A stretch of DNA of 64,000 nucleotides, taken from SCTD01 sp963781675. Its GTDB lineage: Bacteria > Actinomycetota > Actinomycetes > Mycobacteriales > SCTD01. The notes beneath the pieces are model-generated. The model did no database searches. It had not been told where the DNA came from and saw only the letters and a program-made list of their open reading frames with translations. Made by a program: the position numbers and the translations under genes. The stretch lies in the NCBI GenBank assembly GCA_963781675.1, contig CAWAGF010000007.1:142782-206781 (forward strand), written 5' to 3'. Position 1 is the first letter of the stretch. Every line of letters begins with the position of its first letter. Below, piece after piece: positions 17,385 through 25,282 of this stretch.

Positions 17385-18127
17385 CAGTGGCCCTGCTTCG
17401 CCACGGCCTCGGCCGCGGCCTTCGCGGCCTCGGGGTCGAGGTAGGTGCCGCCGGGGTTGGTCGGGTGCATGTCGTCGTCGAGGTCGTAGCGCAGCGGCTG
17501 ACCGGTGGGGATGTTCAGCCCGACGACCTGCTCCTCGGTCAGCCCGTCGAGGTGCTTCACCAGCGCCCGCAGGGAGTTCCCGTGCGCGGCGATGAGCACC
17601 GTCTCGCCGGCGGCGAGGTCGGGCACGACCTGGTCGTACCAGTAGGGCAGCAGCCGGTGCACGACGTCCTTGAGGCACTCCGTGCGCGGCACGAGGTCGG
17701 TCGTCAGGTGCGCGTAGCGCGGGTCCCGGCTGACGTCCCACTCGCTGCCGACCTCGATCTTCGGCGGCGGCGTGTCGTACGAGCGGCGCCACAGCATGAA
17801 CTGGTCCTCGCCGTACTGCTCGCGGACCTGCGTCTTGTCCTTGCCCTGCAGGTCGCCGTAGTGGCGCTCGTTGAGCCGCCAGTGGCGCTTGACCGGGATC
17901 CAGCTGCGCTGGCAGGCCTCGAGCGCGATGTTCGAGGTGCGGATGGCGCGGGTCATCAGCGAGGTGTGCAGCACCGTGGGGAGGAGCTCGGCCTTGGCGA
18001 GCTGCAGGCCGCCGAGGCGCGCCTGCTCCTCGCCGAGCTCGGTGAGGTCGACGTCCACCCAGCCGGTGAACAGGTTCTTCTTGTTCCACTCGCTCTCGCC
18101 GTGACGGAGCAGCACCAGGGTCGCCAT
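17384..18127 (-). CDS. gpmA: 2,3-bisphosphoglycerate-dependent phosphoglycerate mutase
   Basis: The protein has 247 residues. It has the phosphohistidine motif LVLLRHGESEWNKKNLFTGW, substrate segments RAIRTSNIAL and RHWRLNERHYGDLQGKDK, and the second catalytic His in LIAAHGNSLRALVKHLDG. It interconverts 3- and 2-phosphoglycerate in glycolysis. It lies in the conserved actinobacterial order mshA-YbjN-gpm-senX3. Confidence 0.96.
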   Translation of the reverse strand: MATLVLLRHGESEWNKKNLFTGWVDVDLTELGEEQARLGGLQLAKAELLPTVLHTSLMTRAIRTSNIALEACQRSWIPVKRHWRLNERHYGDLQGKDKTQVREQYGEDQFMLWRRSYDTPPPKIEVGSEWDVSRDPRYAHLTTDLVPRTECLKDVVHRLLPYWYDQVVPDLAAGETVLIAAHGNSLRALVKHLDGLTEEQVVGLNIPTGQPLRYDLDDDMHPTNPGGTYLDPEAAKAAAEAVAKQGH

Positions 18128-18146
18128 GGGAAGCAGTCTCCCAGCG

Positions 18147-18650
18147 TCAGCGGCGCGCGTCCCGGCGGGGTGCCCGCTCCGGGGTGCCGGCCGGGCGTCG
18201 TCCAGCGCCGTCCGCGAGCACCTTCGCGGCGAGGGCCGGGTCGGTGCGGAGCCGGTCGCCGTAGGCCAGCTGCACGAGCGCGTCGCTGCTCTCCTCGAGC
18301 AGCTGCAGCACCTCGCCGAGCACCCGGTCGGCGAGGGCGACGTCGCTGATCGAGCCGGTGAGGAAGACGTCGCCGACGTCGTCGACCCCGAAGTGCACGT
18401 CGCGCAGGCGCAGGTTGCGGGCCAGCAGGTAGCGGTGCAGCGGCGCCGGGTCGGCGACGTCCACCAGGTGCAGGACGAACGCCTCGACGGCCACCGCCTG
18501 CTCGCCCGCGACCAGCCAGACGAGCGTGGACGGTCGACGGCTGCCGTGCAGGTGCACGACGTACGCCCCGGCCTCCACCCGCTCGAAGCGCGCGCCGAGG
18601 TCGCTCAGCACGTCGAGCAGCTGCCCGTCCAGCTCCCAGGCGGTGCTCAC
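18147..18650 (-). CDS. YbjN-domain protein (first of a tandem pair)
   Basis: The protein has 167 residues and a YbjN fold related to type III secretion chaperones: a helix then strands in AYVVHLHG, TLVWLVAGEQAVAVEAFV, RYLLARNLRLRDVHFGVDDVGDVFLTG. The C-terminal 30 residues are basic and disordered. Genes of this family flank mshA and gpm in mycobacteria. The function is unknown; a chaperone-like role is only inferred. About 20 bp separate it from the second copy. Confidence 0.75.
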   Translation of the reverse strand: MSTAWELDGQLLDVLSDLGARFERVEAGAYVVHLHGSRRPSTLVWLVAGEQAVAVEAFVLHLVDVADPAPLHRYLLARNLRLRDVHFGVDDVGDVFLTGSISDVALADRVLGEVLQLLEESSDALVQLAYGDRLRTDPALAAKVLADGAGRRPAGTPERAPRRDARR

Positions 18651-18669
18651 CGCCCGGCGCCCGTGGGGC

Positions 18670-19158
18670 TCAGCGGTCCGGGTCCGCGAAGCGCGCGAAC
18701 GCCTGCAGGTTGCGGGTGCTCTCGCCGTTCTTCTGCCGCCAGGCCCACTCGCGCCGGATCGAGCCGGCGAAGCCGATCTCGAGCAGCGGGTCGAAGGACT
18801 CGTCGGCGTACTGCAGCACCGAGCCGAGGAGGCGGTCGACCTCGTCCGGCGTGACGGAGTGCAGAGGCAGGCGCCCCACGAGGTAGACGTCGCCGGCGGC
18901 GTCGATCGAGAACGAGACGCCGTACAGGCGGGCGTTGCGGCGCAGCAGGAAGCGGTAGAACTCCTCGACGTTCTCGTCGGGCTTGCGGCAGACGAACGCC
19001 TCGACGAGCAGGGCGTGCCGGCCGGCGACGAGCCAGCAGTTGGTCGCCAGCTTGTGCGTGCCGGGCAGCACGACGAAGAACTGCCCCTCGTCGGGGGACG
19101 TGTAGTCCAGGCCCGCCTCGTCGAGAGCAGCCTGGATGGTCTGGTGCAGGTCGCTCAT
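18670..19158 (-). CDS. YbjN-domain protein (second of a tandem pair)
   Basis: The 162-residue protein has the same fold as its neighbour: FFVVLPGTHKLATNCWLVAGRHALLVEAFV, then RFLLRRNARLYGVSFSIDAAGDVYLVG. The C-terminus (EWAWRQKNGESTRNLQAF) differs from copy one. The ATG overlaps the mshA stop by 4 bp (ATGA). The paired genes probably arose by duplication. Confidence 0.8.
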   Translation of the reverse strand: MSDLHQTIQAALDEAGLDYTSPDEGQFFVVLPGTHKLATNCWLVAGRHALLVEAFVCRKPDENVEEFYRFLLRRNARLYGVSFSIDAAGDVYLVGRLPLHSVTPDEVDRLLGSVLQYADESFDPLLEIGFAGSIRREWAWRQKNGESTRNLQAFARFADPDR

Positions 19159-20441
19159 CGTGCGACCGCCAGCGGCAGGGACACCCGGTCGGCGAGCGCG
19201 TCGCGGTAGGTCGACAGCAGGCCGTCGGCCGTGCGGCCCCAGGAGAAGCCGGCGGCGTGCGCGACCGCGCCGGCCGACAGCGCCGGGCGCGTGGCGACCG
19301 CACGGGTGAGGGCGGCCGCCCACTGGTCGGCGCCGTGGCCGGGGACGAGCAGGCCGCTGACGCCGTCGCGGACGGTGGTCCGCAGCCCGCCGACGTCGGT
19401 GGCGACGACGGGCGTGCCGCAGGCCTGCGCCTCCAGGGCCACCAGGCCGAACGACTCGTTGTGGCTGGGCACGGCCACGACGTCGGCCGCGCGGTACCAG
19501 TCGCGCAGCCGCTCAGCGCCCCGCGGCTTCTCGAAGCGGACGACGTCGGCGATGCCGAGCCCGTGCGCGAGGTCCTGCAGGGCGGTGGGCTCGAGGAGCC
19601 CGGTGCCGCTCGGCCCACCCACGACCGCGACGACGAGGCGGTCGCGGAGGGAGGGGTCCTGCGCCAGCATCCGCGCGGCGGCGTGGAGCAGGACGTCGGG
19701 CGCCTTGAGCGGCTGGATGCGCCCGACGAACAGCAGGACCACCGCGTCGGGCGGCACGCCGAGCATCGTGCGCGCGAGCGTCTGCGGGTTGCCGGCCTCC
19801 CCCGGGCGGAAGTGCTCGAGGTCGACGCCGGGCGCGACGGTGACGACGCGGGCGGCCTCGGCGCCGTAGAGGTCGACGAGCTGGCGGGCCTCGTCCTCGG
19901 TGTTCGCGACGAGCCGGTCGGAGGCCTCGACGACCTGCTGCTCGCCGACGACGCGGCGCAGCGGCTCGGGGGCGTCGCCCTCGGCGAGCGCGAGGTTCTT
20001 GACCTTGGCCAGGGTGTGCGCGGTGTGCACCAGCGGCACGCCCCAGCGCTCGGTGGCCAGCCAGCCGACCTGCCCGGACAGCCAGTAGTGCGAGTGCACG
20101 ACGTCGTACCAGCCGGGCTCGTGCGCGGCCTCGGCGCGCAGGACGCCGGAGGTCAGCGCGCACAGCTGCGCGGGCAGGTCCTCCTTCGACAGCCCCTCGA
20201 ACGGGCCGGCGGTGAGGTGCCGGACGGTGACGCCCGGGGCCAGCTCGACGACGGGGGGCAGGTCGCTGGAGGTGGCCCGGGTGAAGACCTCGACCTCGAC
20301 GCCGAGCTGCGCGAGGCGCTTGCTCGTCTCGACGACGTAGACGTTCATGCCGCCGGCGTCGCCGGTGCCCGGCTGCTCGAGCGGCGAGGTGTGCACGGAC
20401 AGGACGGCGACGCGCCGCGGCCGTACCGACGTCAGGGTCAT
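19155..20441 (-). CDS. mshA: D-inositol-3-phosphate N-acetylglucosaminyltransferase (mycothiol synthesis)
   Basis: The protein has 428 residues of GT-B fold. It has VAVLSVHTSPLEQPGTGDAGGMNVYV at the N-terminus, HSHYWLSGQVGWL, HTAHTLAKVKN, FVGRIQPLKAPDVLL and the nucleotide-sugar motif SHNESFGLVALEAQACGTPVVA. It transfers GlcNAc from UDP-GlcNAc to 1L-myo-inositol-1-phosphate, the first step of mycothiol synthesis. The ATG at 20441 follows a GGGGGA segment. It is divergent from the SDR gene, with an inverted repeat between them. Confidence 0.95.
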   Translation of the reverse strand: MTLTSVRPRRVAVLSVHTSPLEQPGTGDAGGMNVYVVETSKRLAQLGVEVEVFTRATSSDLPPVVELAPGVTVRHLTAGPFEGLSKEDLPAQLCALTSGVLRAEAAHEPGWYDVVHSHYWLSGQVGWLATERWGVPLVHTAHTLAKVKNLALAEGDAPEPLRRVVGEQQVVEASDRLVANTEDEARQLVDLYGAEAARVVTVAPGVDLEHFRPGEAGNPQTLARTMLGVPPDAVVLLFVGRIQPLKAPDVLLHAAARMLAQDPSLRDRLVVAVVGGPSGTGLLEPTALQDLAHGLGIADVVRFEKPRGAERLRDWYRAADVVAVPSHNESFGLVALEAQACGTPVVATDVGGLRTTVRDGVSGLLVPGHGADQWAAALTRAVATRPALSAGAVAHAAGFSWGRTADGLLSTYRDALADRVSLPLAVAR

Positions 20442-20468
20442 CGACGTCCCCCTTCCCCTGCAGGAGGC

Positions 20469-20511
20469 AGTCTGCCCCGCCCCTGCCCAACATCGTCGAG
20501 CAGGGCAGACT
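20469..20511. promoter_or_regulatory. Inverted repeat between mshA and SDR gene, possible operator
   Basis: AGTCTGCCC (20469-20477) and GGGCAGACT (20503-20511) are perfect 9-bp inverted copies whose centres lie 34 bp apart, placed in the 78-bp gap between divergent start codons. This could be a dimeric or looped operator; no regulator is identified. Confidence 0.35.
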
Positions 20512-20519
20512 TCCCCGCC

Positions 20520-21251
20520 ATGCAGAGGACCGCCGTCGTCACCGGAGCCAGCAGCGGGATCGGGGCCGCCACCGCACGCCTGCTGGCGTCGCAGGGCTGG
20601 TCCGTCGTGGCCGCCGCCCGCCGGCTGGACCGGCTCGGCGAGCTGGCCGCCTCGACACCCGGGATCCGCCCGCAGGCGCTCGACGTCACCGACCCGCGCT
20701 CGGTCGACGACCTCGTCGACGCCGTCCCGCAGTGCGACCTGCTGGTCGCGAACGCCGGCGGCGCCTTCGACCTGGCCGCGCTCGCCGACGCGGACGCCGA
20801 GACCTGGGCGCGGACGTACGACGTGAACGTCCTCGGCACGGTCCGCACCGTCCAGGCGCTGCTCCCGGCGCTCCAGCGCTCGCGCGGGCAGGTCGTGCTG
20901 ACCGGCTCCACGGCCGGCCGGTGGGTCTACGAGGGCGGCGGCGGCTACGTGGCGGCCAAGCACGCGCTGGCCGCGCTGCGGGACACCTGGCGGCTCGAGC
21001 TCGTCGACAGCGGCGTGCGCGTGAGCGAGGTGGCGCCCGGGATGGTGCACACGGAGGAGTTCTCCACCGTCCGCTTCGGCGGTGACGAGGACAAGGCCGC
21101 CGCGGTGTACGAGGGCGTCGACGCGCTGACCGCCGAGGACGTCGCCGAGGCCGTGGCGTGGGTGGCCGGCCGGCCGGCGCACGTCAACGTCGACCTCGTG
21201 CAGATCACGCCGCAGCAGCAGGCCGGCGTCGGCAAGGTCGTCCGGCGCTGA
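20520..21251 (+). CDS. Short-chain dehydrogenase/reductase
   Basis: The protein has 243 residues. It has the classical SDR motifs: cofactor loop VTGASSGIGAATARLL, LVANAGGAF, a catalytic Ser region VLTGSTAGRWVYEGG, and YVAAKHALAALRDTWRLEL (YxxxK). The AARRLDR segment after strand 2 suggests NADP preference. The substrate is unknown. It resembles YdfG-type oxidoreductases acting on hydroxy acids. The downstream methyltransferase frame overlaps its stop. Confidence 0.9.
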   Translation: MQRTAVVTGASSGIGAATARLLASQGWSVVAAARRLDRLGELAASTPGIRPQALDVTDPRSVDDLVDAVPQCDLLVANAGGAFDLAALADADAETWARTYDVNVLGTVRTVQALLPALQRSRGQVVLTGSTAGRWVYEGGGGYVAAKHALAALRDTWRLELVDSGVRVSEVAPGMVHTEEFSTVRFGGDEDKAAAVYEGVDALTAEDVAEAVAWVAGRPAHVNVDLVQITPQQQAGVGKVVRR

Positions 21252-22057
21252 GCCCCAAGCGCTACGCGGCGGGCCGGGCCCGCGCGCTCGGGCTGGCCAC
21301 CCGCGGCACCACCGCCCCGAACCGGCTGCGCCGCGTGGACCGCTGGCTCACCGGCGTGCACGGGCCGCTCCTGCGCGACGCGGAGCGGCCGCTCGTGGTC
21401 GACCTCGGCTACGGCGCCTCACCGGTGACGACCGTCGAGCTGTTCACCCGGCTGCGCGAGGTGCGGCCGGACGTCGAGGTGGTCGGCCTGGAGATCGACC
21501 AGGAGCGGGTCGACGTCGCCAGGCCGGCCGAGCGGGAGGGGCTGTCCTTCCGGCGCGGCGGCTTCGAGCTGGCCGGCCTGCGGCCGCTGGTCGTCCGGGC
21601 GCTGAACGTGCTCAGGCAGTACGACGAGCAGCCGGCGCTCCAAGCCTGGCAGACCCTGCTCGACGGCCTGGCGCCCGGCGGGCTGCTCGTGGAGGGCACC
21701 TGCGACGAGATCGGCCGGCGCGCGGCCTGGGTGGCCCTGACCGCCGACGGGCCGCAGACGCTCACCCTCGCGGCGCACCTGCCGGCGCTGGACCGGCCCT
21801 CGTCGCTCGCCGAGCGGCTGCCCAAGGCGCTGATCCACCACAACGTGCCGGGCCGGCCGGTGCACGCGCTGCTGGCCGCGCTGGACGACGCGTGGGACCG
21901 GGCCGCACCGCACGCGGTCTTCGGACCGCGGGCGCGCTGGGTGGCGGCCTGCGAGGCGCTCGCGTGGGAGCGGGACGTACGGCGGGCGCGCCTCGGCGAG
22001 CTGACCGTCCCGTGGGCCACCGTCGCCCCCCGGGCAGCAGAACGGCCCGGCCCCTGA
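21248..22057 (+). CDS. Class I SAM-dependent methyltransferase-like protein
   Basis: The coding signal starts at about 21250 and gives roughly 269 residues. Motif I is degenerate (LVVDLGYGASPVTTVELF), followed by EVVGLEIDQERVD at the end of strand 2 and LAPGGLLVEGTCDEIGRR at strand 5. The start codon is unclear: no ATG or GTG occurs near the homology start, and the CTG at 21248, overlapping the SDR stop as CTGA, is the best coupled candidate. The target is unknown. The gene ends in the arm of a terminator hairpin. Confidence 0.7.
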   Translation: MSPKRYAAGRARALGLATRGTTAPNRLRRVDRWLTGVHGPLLRDAERPLVVDLGYGASPVTTVELFTRLREVRPDVEVVGLEIDQERVDVARPAEREGLSFRRGGFELAGLRPLVVRALNVLRQYDEQPALQAWQTLLDGLAPGGLLVEGTCDEIGRRAAWVALTADGPQTLTLAAHLPALDRPSSLAERLPKALIHHNVPGRPVHALLAALDDAWDRAAPHAVFGPRARWVAACEALAWERDVRRARLGELTVPWATVAPRAAERPGP

Positions 22058-22076
22058 TCAGGAGGGCCGGGCCGTT
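22041..22076. terminator. Bidirectional hairpin terminator
   Basis: AACGGCCCGGCCC (22041-22053) is followed after 10 nt by its exact complement GGGCCGGGCCGTT (22064-22076), a 13-bp stem. It lies over the stop of the methyltransferase and just beyond the stop of the convergent ssgB gene, so it can serve both. Confidence 0.75.
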
Positions 22077-22096
22077 CAGGTGTCTCCGTCTGCGGG

Positions 22097-22516
22097 TCAG
22101 TCCTCGAGCAGCAGGGCGAGCTCGGCGTCGAGGTCGACGACGTCGCCCTCGGAGCCGGTCGGGACGGCGAGGTAGGTCTGCTGCAGGAACTCGACGAGGG
22201 AGTCGCGGTCGATCTCGAACAGCGCCGAGCCGGAGGGGGAGGCCATCGCCAGGTTGATGACCCGCTCGCCGCCGCTCATGGCCGGCCAGACGCGGATGTC
22301 GCCCTCGCCGACCGTGGCGGAGATGCCGTCGGTGAGCAGCTGGCGGGCGAACATCCACTCGACGATGCCGTCGCCCTCGCCGCCGGTCTGGAAGGCCACG
22401 CGCACCGCCCACGGGTCGTCGGCCGCGTAGCGCAGGTCGGCGAGCACCGGGAGGGACGGGCCGCCGGGGACGACCAGGCGGAGCTCGAGCTCGGTGCGGA
22501 CGGTGGCGATGCTCAT
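22097..22516 (-). CDS. SsgA/SsgB-family cell-division and sporulation protein
   Basis: This 139-residue protein is close in layout to SsgB of Streptomyces: ELELRLVVPGGPSLPVLADLRY at the N-terminus, then DDPWAVRVAFQTG, VEWMFARQLLTDG, GDIRVWPAMS and an acidic C-terminus. SsgB positions FtsZ at sporulation septa. The family is found only in morphologically complex actinobacteria. The gene stands alone, which is usual for ssgB orthologues. I call it SsgB-like because there is no paralogue in the window to compare. Confidence 0.85.
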   Translation of the reverse strand: MSIATVRTELELRLVVPGGPSLPVLADLRYAADDPWAVRVAFQTGGEGDGIVEWMFARQLLTDGISATVGEGDIRVWPAMSGGERVINLAMASPSGSALFEIDRDSLVEFLQQTYLAVPTGSEGDVVDLDAELALLLED

Positions 22517-22718
22517 GGGGAGTGCCCTTCGGGGTCTGGGTCTGGGTCGGGGACTTCGTGCTGCGGAGACACCCTGAGCAACGAGGGGCCGGGGGGCCGG
22601 TGACGGCTCGAGACGAGCATCACCCGCTCGGGGGACGCGGATACCGGGACATCTGCGGGCGCACCCGGACGACCTGTCGCCGGTTTCTCCGCCACAGGGG
22701 CGGGGGTACCGTCCGCGC

Positions 22719-22967
22719 ATGGCTGAAGACCTGGTGGTGCTGCGCGGCGGGGTCCGCGACGGGGAGTCGACGATGGTCCAGGAGGGCGTCAAGCGACTGC
22801 TCGCCGCGAGCGACGCTCCGGGGCTCGTCGAGGTGTACGAGGCCAACGGCGAGACCGCCCACGTCGCGGGCAACGACGACGAGGCCTTCGTGTTCATCCA
22901 CGCGGGCCAGGAGCCGGCGGGCGACCTCGCCCCGGAGCTCCAGCACAGCCCCCGCTCCGGCGCCTAG
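22719..22967 (+). CDS. Small acidic hypothetical protein (82 aa)
   Basis: The protein has no recognised domain. The sequence is acidic and predicted alpha/beta (MAEDLVVLRGGVRDG, then GLVEVYEANGETAHVAG). A TACCGT box (22707-22712) sits 6 nt before the ATG, which supports real, leaderless expression. Its stop overlaps the end of the convergent hydrolase by 4 bp. Confidence 0.6.
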   Translation: MAEDLVVLRGGVRDGESTMVQEGVKRLLAASDAPGLVEVYEANGETAHVAGNDDEAFVFIHAGQEPAGDLAPELQHSPRSGA

Positions 22968-23722
22968 CTGTTCAGGAAGCCGCTGACCTCGGCCCGCAGC
23001 CGGGCCCGCTCGCGGAAGACCACGCCCGGCTCGGCGAACACCACCAGCCGCGCCTTGGGCAGCACGGCCGCCAGGTCGCGCGCGACCTGCGCGGGGTGCA
23101 GCGGGTCGCCCTCCTGCGCGAGCAGCAGCACGTCCGCACTCACCGCCGCCAGCCGGCTGCGGTCCGGCACGGGCGTCACGGCGGGCAGCGCCCGCACGGC
23201 GACGGCCACCCCGGGCGAGCGGAGCAGGTGCGCGGTGCGGGTGCGGGCGTAGGCCGCCACCGCCGGCTGGTCCCGCAGGTCGGCCGGCAGCTCCGCGAGG
23301 ACCAGCCGCTCGACCTCCCCTGCGTCGCCGCCGTCCAGGGCGTCGCCGAGCGCGGCCACGCGTCGTACCGCCTCGTCGGTGCGCGGACGGTCGACCGCCG
23401 CCGGCAGGAACAGCACGACCCGCTCGAAGCGCTCGGGGCGGCGGGCGAGCAGCGACAGCAGGGCACCCGCGCCCATCGAGACGCCGAGCGCGCGGGTCGC
23501 GCCGTGCGCGTCGGCCACCTGCTCGAGGTCGCGCCCGAGGGCGGCGTAGTCGAAGGGCTCGTCAGGGAGCGGCGAGCCGCCGTGGCCGCGGGCCTCGTAC
23601 AGCACGCGGGTGCCGGTCACGCCGCCGAGCAGGGGGCGGGTCTCGGCGATCGAGGCGCCCAGGCCGTGGGCAGCGACGGTGACCGGGCCGCCGCTGCCGG
23701 TGACGAGCTCGATCAGCCCCAC
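22964..23722 (-). CDS. Alpha/beta hydrolase fold protein
   Basis: The protein has 252 residues. It shows an oxyanion region (AAHGLGASIAETRP), LYEARGHGGSP, the nucleophile elbow GVSMGAGALLSLLARRP and an acid in LLAQEGDPLHP. The usual C-terminal catalytic His is not obvious: the segment reads LVVFAEPGVVFRERARLR. It may act on esters or have lost part of its triad. The GTG start overlaps the DUF2516 gene by 10 bp, so the two are likely co-transcribed. Confidence 0.75.
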   Translation of the reverse strand: MGLIELVTGSGGPVTVAAHGLGASIAETRPLLGGVTGTRVLYEARGHGGSPLPDEPFDYAALGRDLEQVADAHGATRALGVSMGAGALLSLLARRPERFERVVLFLPAAVDRPRTDEAVRRVAALGDALDGGDAGEVERLVLAELPADLRDQPAVAAYARTRTAHLLRSPGVAVAVRALPAVTPVPDRSRLAAVSADVLLLAQEGDPLHPAQVARDLAAVLPKARLVVFAEPGVVFRERARLRAEVSGFLNS

Positions 23723-24006
23723 GGACCGCCGGGCCGCATCCCGCGCACTGCAGGCCGGACGTCCACGAGGTAGACGATCGCGGCGACCAGCCCGACCAGC
23801 CCGAACAGGCCCAGCAGCGCCAGCCGGCCGAGCAGCACGGCGAGCACCAGGATGACGACCCACGCGGTCTTGGTGAGCTTGCCCGCGGCCTCGAAGGCGG
23901 GGGCGGGGCGGCTGAGGGCGTCGACCAGCGCCCAGACCTTCAGGCCGAGGGCGCCGGCGCCCAGCACGAGGAGCAGCAGCTGGGAGGTGCCGAAGAGGTC
24001 GATCAC
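23713..24006 (-). CDS. DUF2516 small membrane protein
   Basis: The protein has 97 residues with three hydrophobic helices (LLLLVLGAGALGLKVWALVDAL, WVVILVLAVLLGRLALLGLF, VGLVAAIVYLVDVRPAV). The family is actinobacterial and uncharacterised. It follows the hbhA-like gene in M. tuberculosis as well (Rv0475-Rv0476), so the order is conserved. Confidence 0.82.
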   Translation of the reverse strand: MIDLFGTSQLLLLVLGAGALGLKVWALVDALSRPAPAFEAAGKLTKTAWVVILVLAVLLGRLALLGLFGLVGLVAAIVYLVDVRPAVRGMRPGGPWG

Positions 24007-24033
24007 CCGGTCATCCTCGCGCAGCCCCGGAAC

Positions 24034-24078
24034 GCACGCGACCCCCGGGCCACGAGGGCTGCCGGGGGTCGCGCGTGC
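24034..24078 (-). terminator. Hairpin after the XRE-HbhA gene
   Basis: GCACGCGACCCCCGG (24034-24048) pairs with CCGGGGGTCGCGCGTGC (24062-24078) with a two-base bulge. It lies between the stop at 24113 and the DUF2516 start at 24006, so the XRE-HbhA gene probably ends here. Confidence 0.6.
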
Positions 24079-24112
24079 TTGCGGGGGTGCAGGTGGTGCA
24101 GGGAGTGGAGGA

Positions 24113-24631
24113 CTAGCCGATCTTGGCGGCGGCGTCCTCGACGGCGCGCTCGCCGGCCTTGGCGGACTTCTTGGCGGCGACGGCGGCGGCCTCGGCCTTG
24201 CGCACGGCCTCCTTGCCCTCGGCGATGGCGGCCTCGGTGGCCGGCTGGCGACGGATCTGGGTCACGAGGCGCTCGCCGCGGACGGTCAGCTGGGTGTAGA
24301 GGTCGGTCGCCTTCTCGGTGGCCTTCTCGACGCGGGTCTCGACCTCGCTGCGGAGGGTCTTGACCTGGGCCGGGAGCTCCTTGACCTGGGCCGGGACCTC
24401 GGACAGGCGCGCCTGGACCTTGCTGACGCGGGCGGTCACGTCGGCCGGGACCTCCTTGGCCTGCTCGATCGCGAGGTCGGCGACACCGACGACGGCGAAC
24501 AGCGGCTTGGTGGCCTCGGCGACGTCGAAGGTCGGGAGGTTCTTGATCGTGAAGCGGCCCGTGACCGTGCTGCCGGTCTTGTCGACGTCGACGTCGGCGG
24601 TGGGCTTCTTGGCGGTGGTGGTGACGGACAT
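24113..24631 (-). CDS. HbhA-like adhesin/coiled-coil protein from internal start
   Basis: The ATG at 24631 is preceded by AGGAGG (24644-24639) with a 7-nt spacer, the best ribosome site in this part of the window. The 172-residue product begins MSVTTTAKKPTADV and has long amphipathic helices and a KxAEAAAVAAKKS-like basic C-terminus, as in HbhA. It lies in the same frame as the XRE gene and would be co-translated or independently translated. The surface-adhesin function is known only for the mycobacterial homologue. Confidence 0.7.
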   Translation of the reverse strand: MSVTTTAKKPTADVDVDKTGSTVTGRFTIKNLPTFDVAEATKPLFAVVGVADLAIEQAKEVPADVTARVSKVQARLSEVPAQVKELPAQVKTLRSEVETRVEKATEKATDLYTQLTVRGERLVTQIRRQPATEAAIAEGKEAVRKAEAAAVAAKKSAKAGERAVEDAAAKIG

Positions 24632-25195
24632 GCGAGTGCCTCCTGGCGGTGGGGTGGTGGTGCGGACGTTCGGGACGGTGCGGCGGGTCAGGCGCTCCGA
24701 GCTGGTGGGCGCGGTGGCCTTGGTCGCGCGCCTGGTGCCGCCGGCGCGCTTGATCGGGGGGGCGACCTGCTCCGCGCTGACCGGCTCGGCGGTGACGACC
24801 GTGACCGCGACGTCGTCGCTGCCACTGCGGTCGTCGCTGCCCGCCGGCTGCGCCGCGGCGTTCTCCTTGCGGAAGCTGTCGTAGATCTCGAGCAGCACCT
24901 GCTTCTGCCGCTCGTTCAGGCCCTCGTCGCCGAGCACGGCGTCGGGGACGGCCCCGTCGCCCTCGCGCTGCTCGAGGATGCCGGCCTGGACGTACAGGGC
25001 CTCGGCCGAGATGCGCAGCGCCTTGGCGATCTGCTGCAGGATCTCGGCGCTGGGCTTGCGCAGCCCCCGCTCGATCTGGCTGAGGTAGGGGTTGCTGACG
25101 CCGGCCAGCTTGGCCAGCTGGCGCAGCGAGATGTCGCTGGCGCTGCGCTGCTCGCGGATGTAGTCGCCGAGGTGACGGACGTCGATGCCGACCAC
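24113..25195 (-). CDS. XRE-family regulator fused in frame to an HbhA-like coiled-coil protein
   Basis: From the GTG at 25195 (GGAGG 5 nt upstream) one frame of 360 residues runs to 24113. Residues 1-80 are an XRE helix-turn-helix (REQRSASDISLRQLAKLAG, VSNPYLSQIERGLRKPS), followed by a basic linker. From residue 189 on it is a heparin-binding-hemagglutinin-like helical protein with VPAQVKELPAQVK heptads and an Ala/Lys-rich tail. In M. tuberculosis these are two genes, Rv0474 and hbhA. No stop separates them here. An internal ATG with a perfect ribosome site would make the second half alone. The fusion may be real, or the frame may merely happen to stay open. Confidence 0.75.
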   Translation of the reverse strand: MVGIDVRHLGDYIREQRSASDISLRQLAKLAGVSNPYLSQIERGLRKPSAEILQQIAKALRISAEALYVQAGILEQREGDGAVPDAVLGDEGLNERQKQVLLEIYDSFRKENAAAQPAGSDDRSGSDDVAVTVVTAEPVSAEQVAPPIKRAGGTRRATKATAPTSSERLTRRTVPNVRTTTPPPGGTRMSVTTTAKKPTADVDVDKTGSTVTGRFTIKNLPTFDVAEATKPLFAVVGVADLAIEQAKEVPADVTARVSKVQARLSEVPAQVKELPAQVKTLRSEVETRVEKATEKATDLYTQLTVRGERLVTQIRRQPATEAAIAEGKEAVRKAEAAAVAAKKSAKAGERAVEDAAAKIG

Positions 25196-25238
25196 GGTGA
25201 CCTCCTCCGCTCGCGGTGCTGCGTCGCTGCTGACGAGA

Positions 25239-25282
25239 ACGTTATGCCCGGGTGCTAGCAACTGCAAGCACTCCTGCTAGCA
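25239..25282 (-). promoter_or_regulatory. XRE promoter with twin TGCTAGCA palindromes
   Basis: On the minus strand TTGCAG (25267-25262), 17 nt and TAACGT (25244-25239) form the promoter. The 8-bp palindrome TGCTAGCA occurs at 25253-25260, within the spacer, and at 25275-25282, just upstream of the -35. The two copies lie 22 bp apart, two helical turns. This is the expected layout for autorepression by the XRE protein encoded downstream. Confidence 0.65.

Noticed and set aside
22964..23722. Assigning the hydrolase to a named pathway such as 3-oxoadipate enol-lactonase
   Set aside because: The nucleophile elbow fits, but the catalytic His is not visible and no pathway genes are near.
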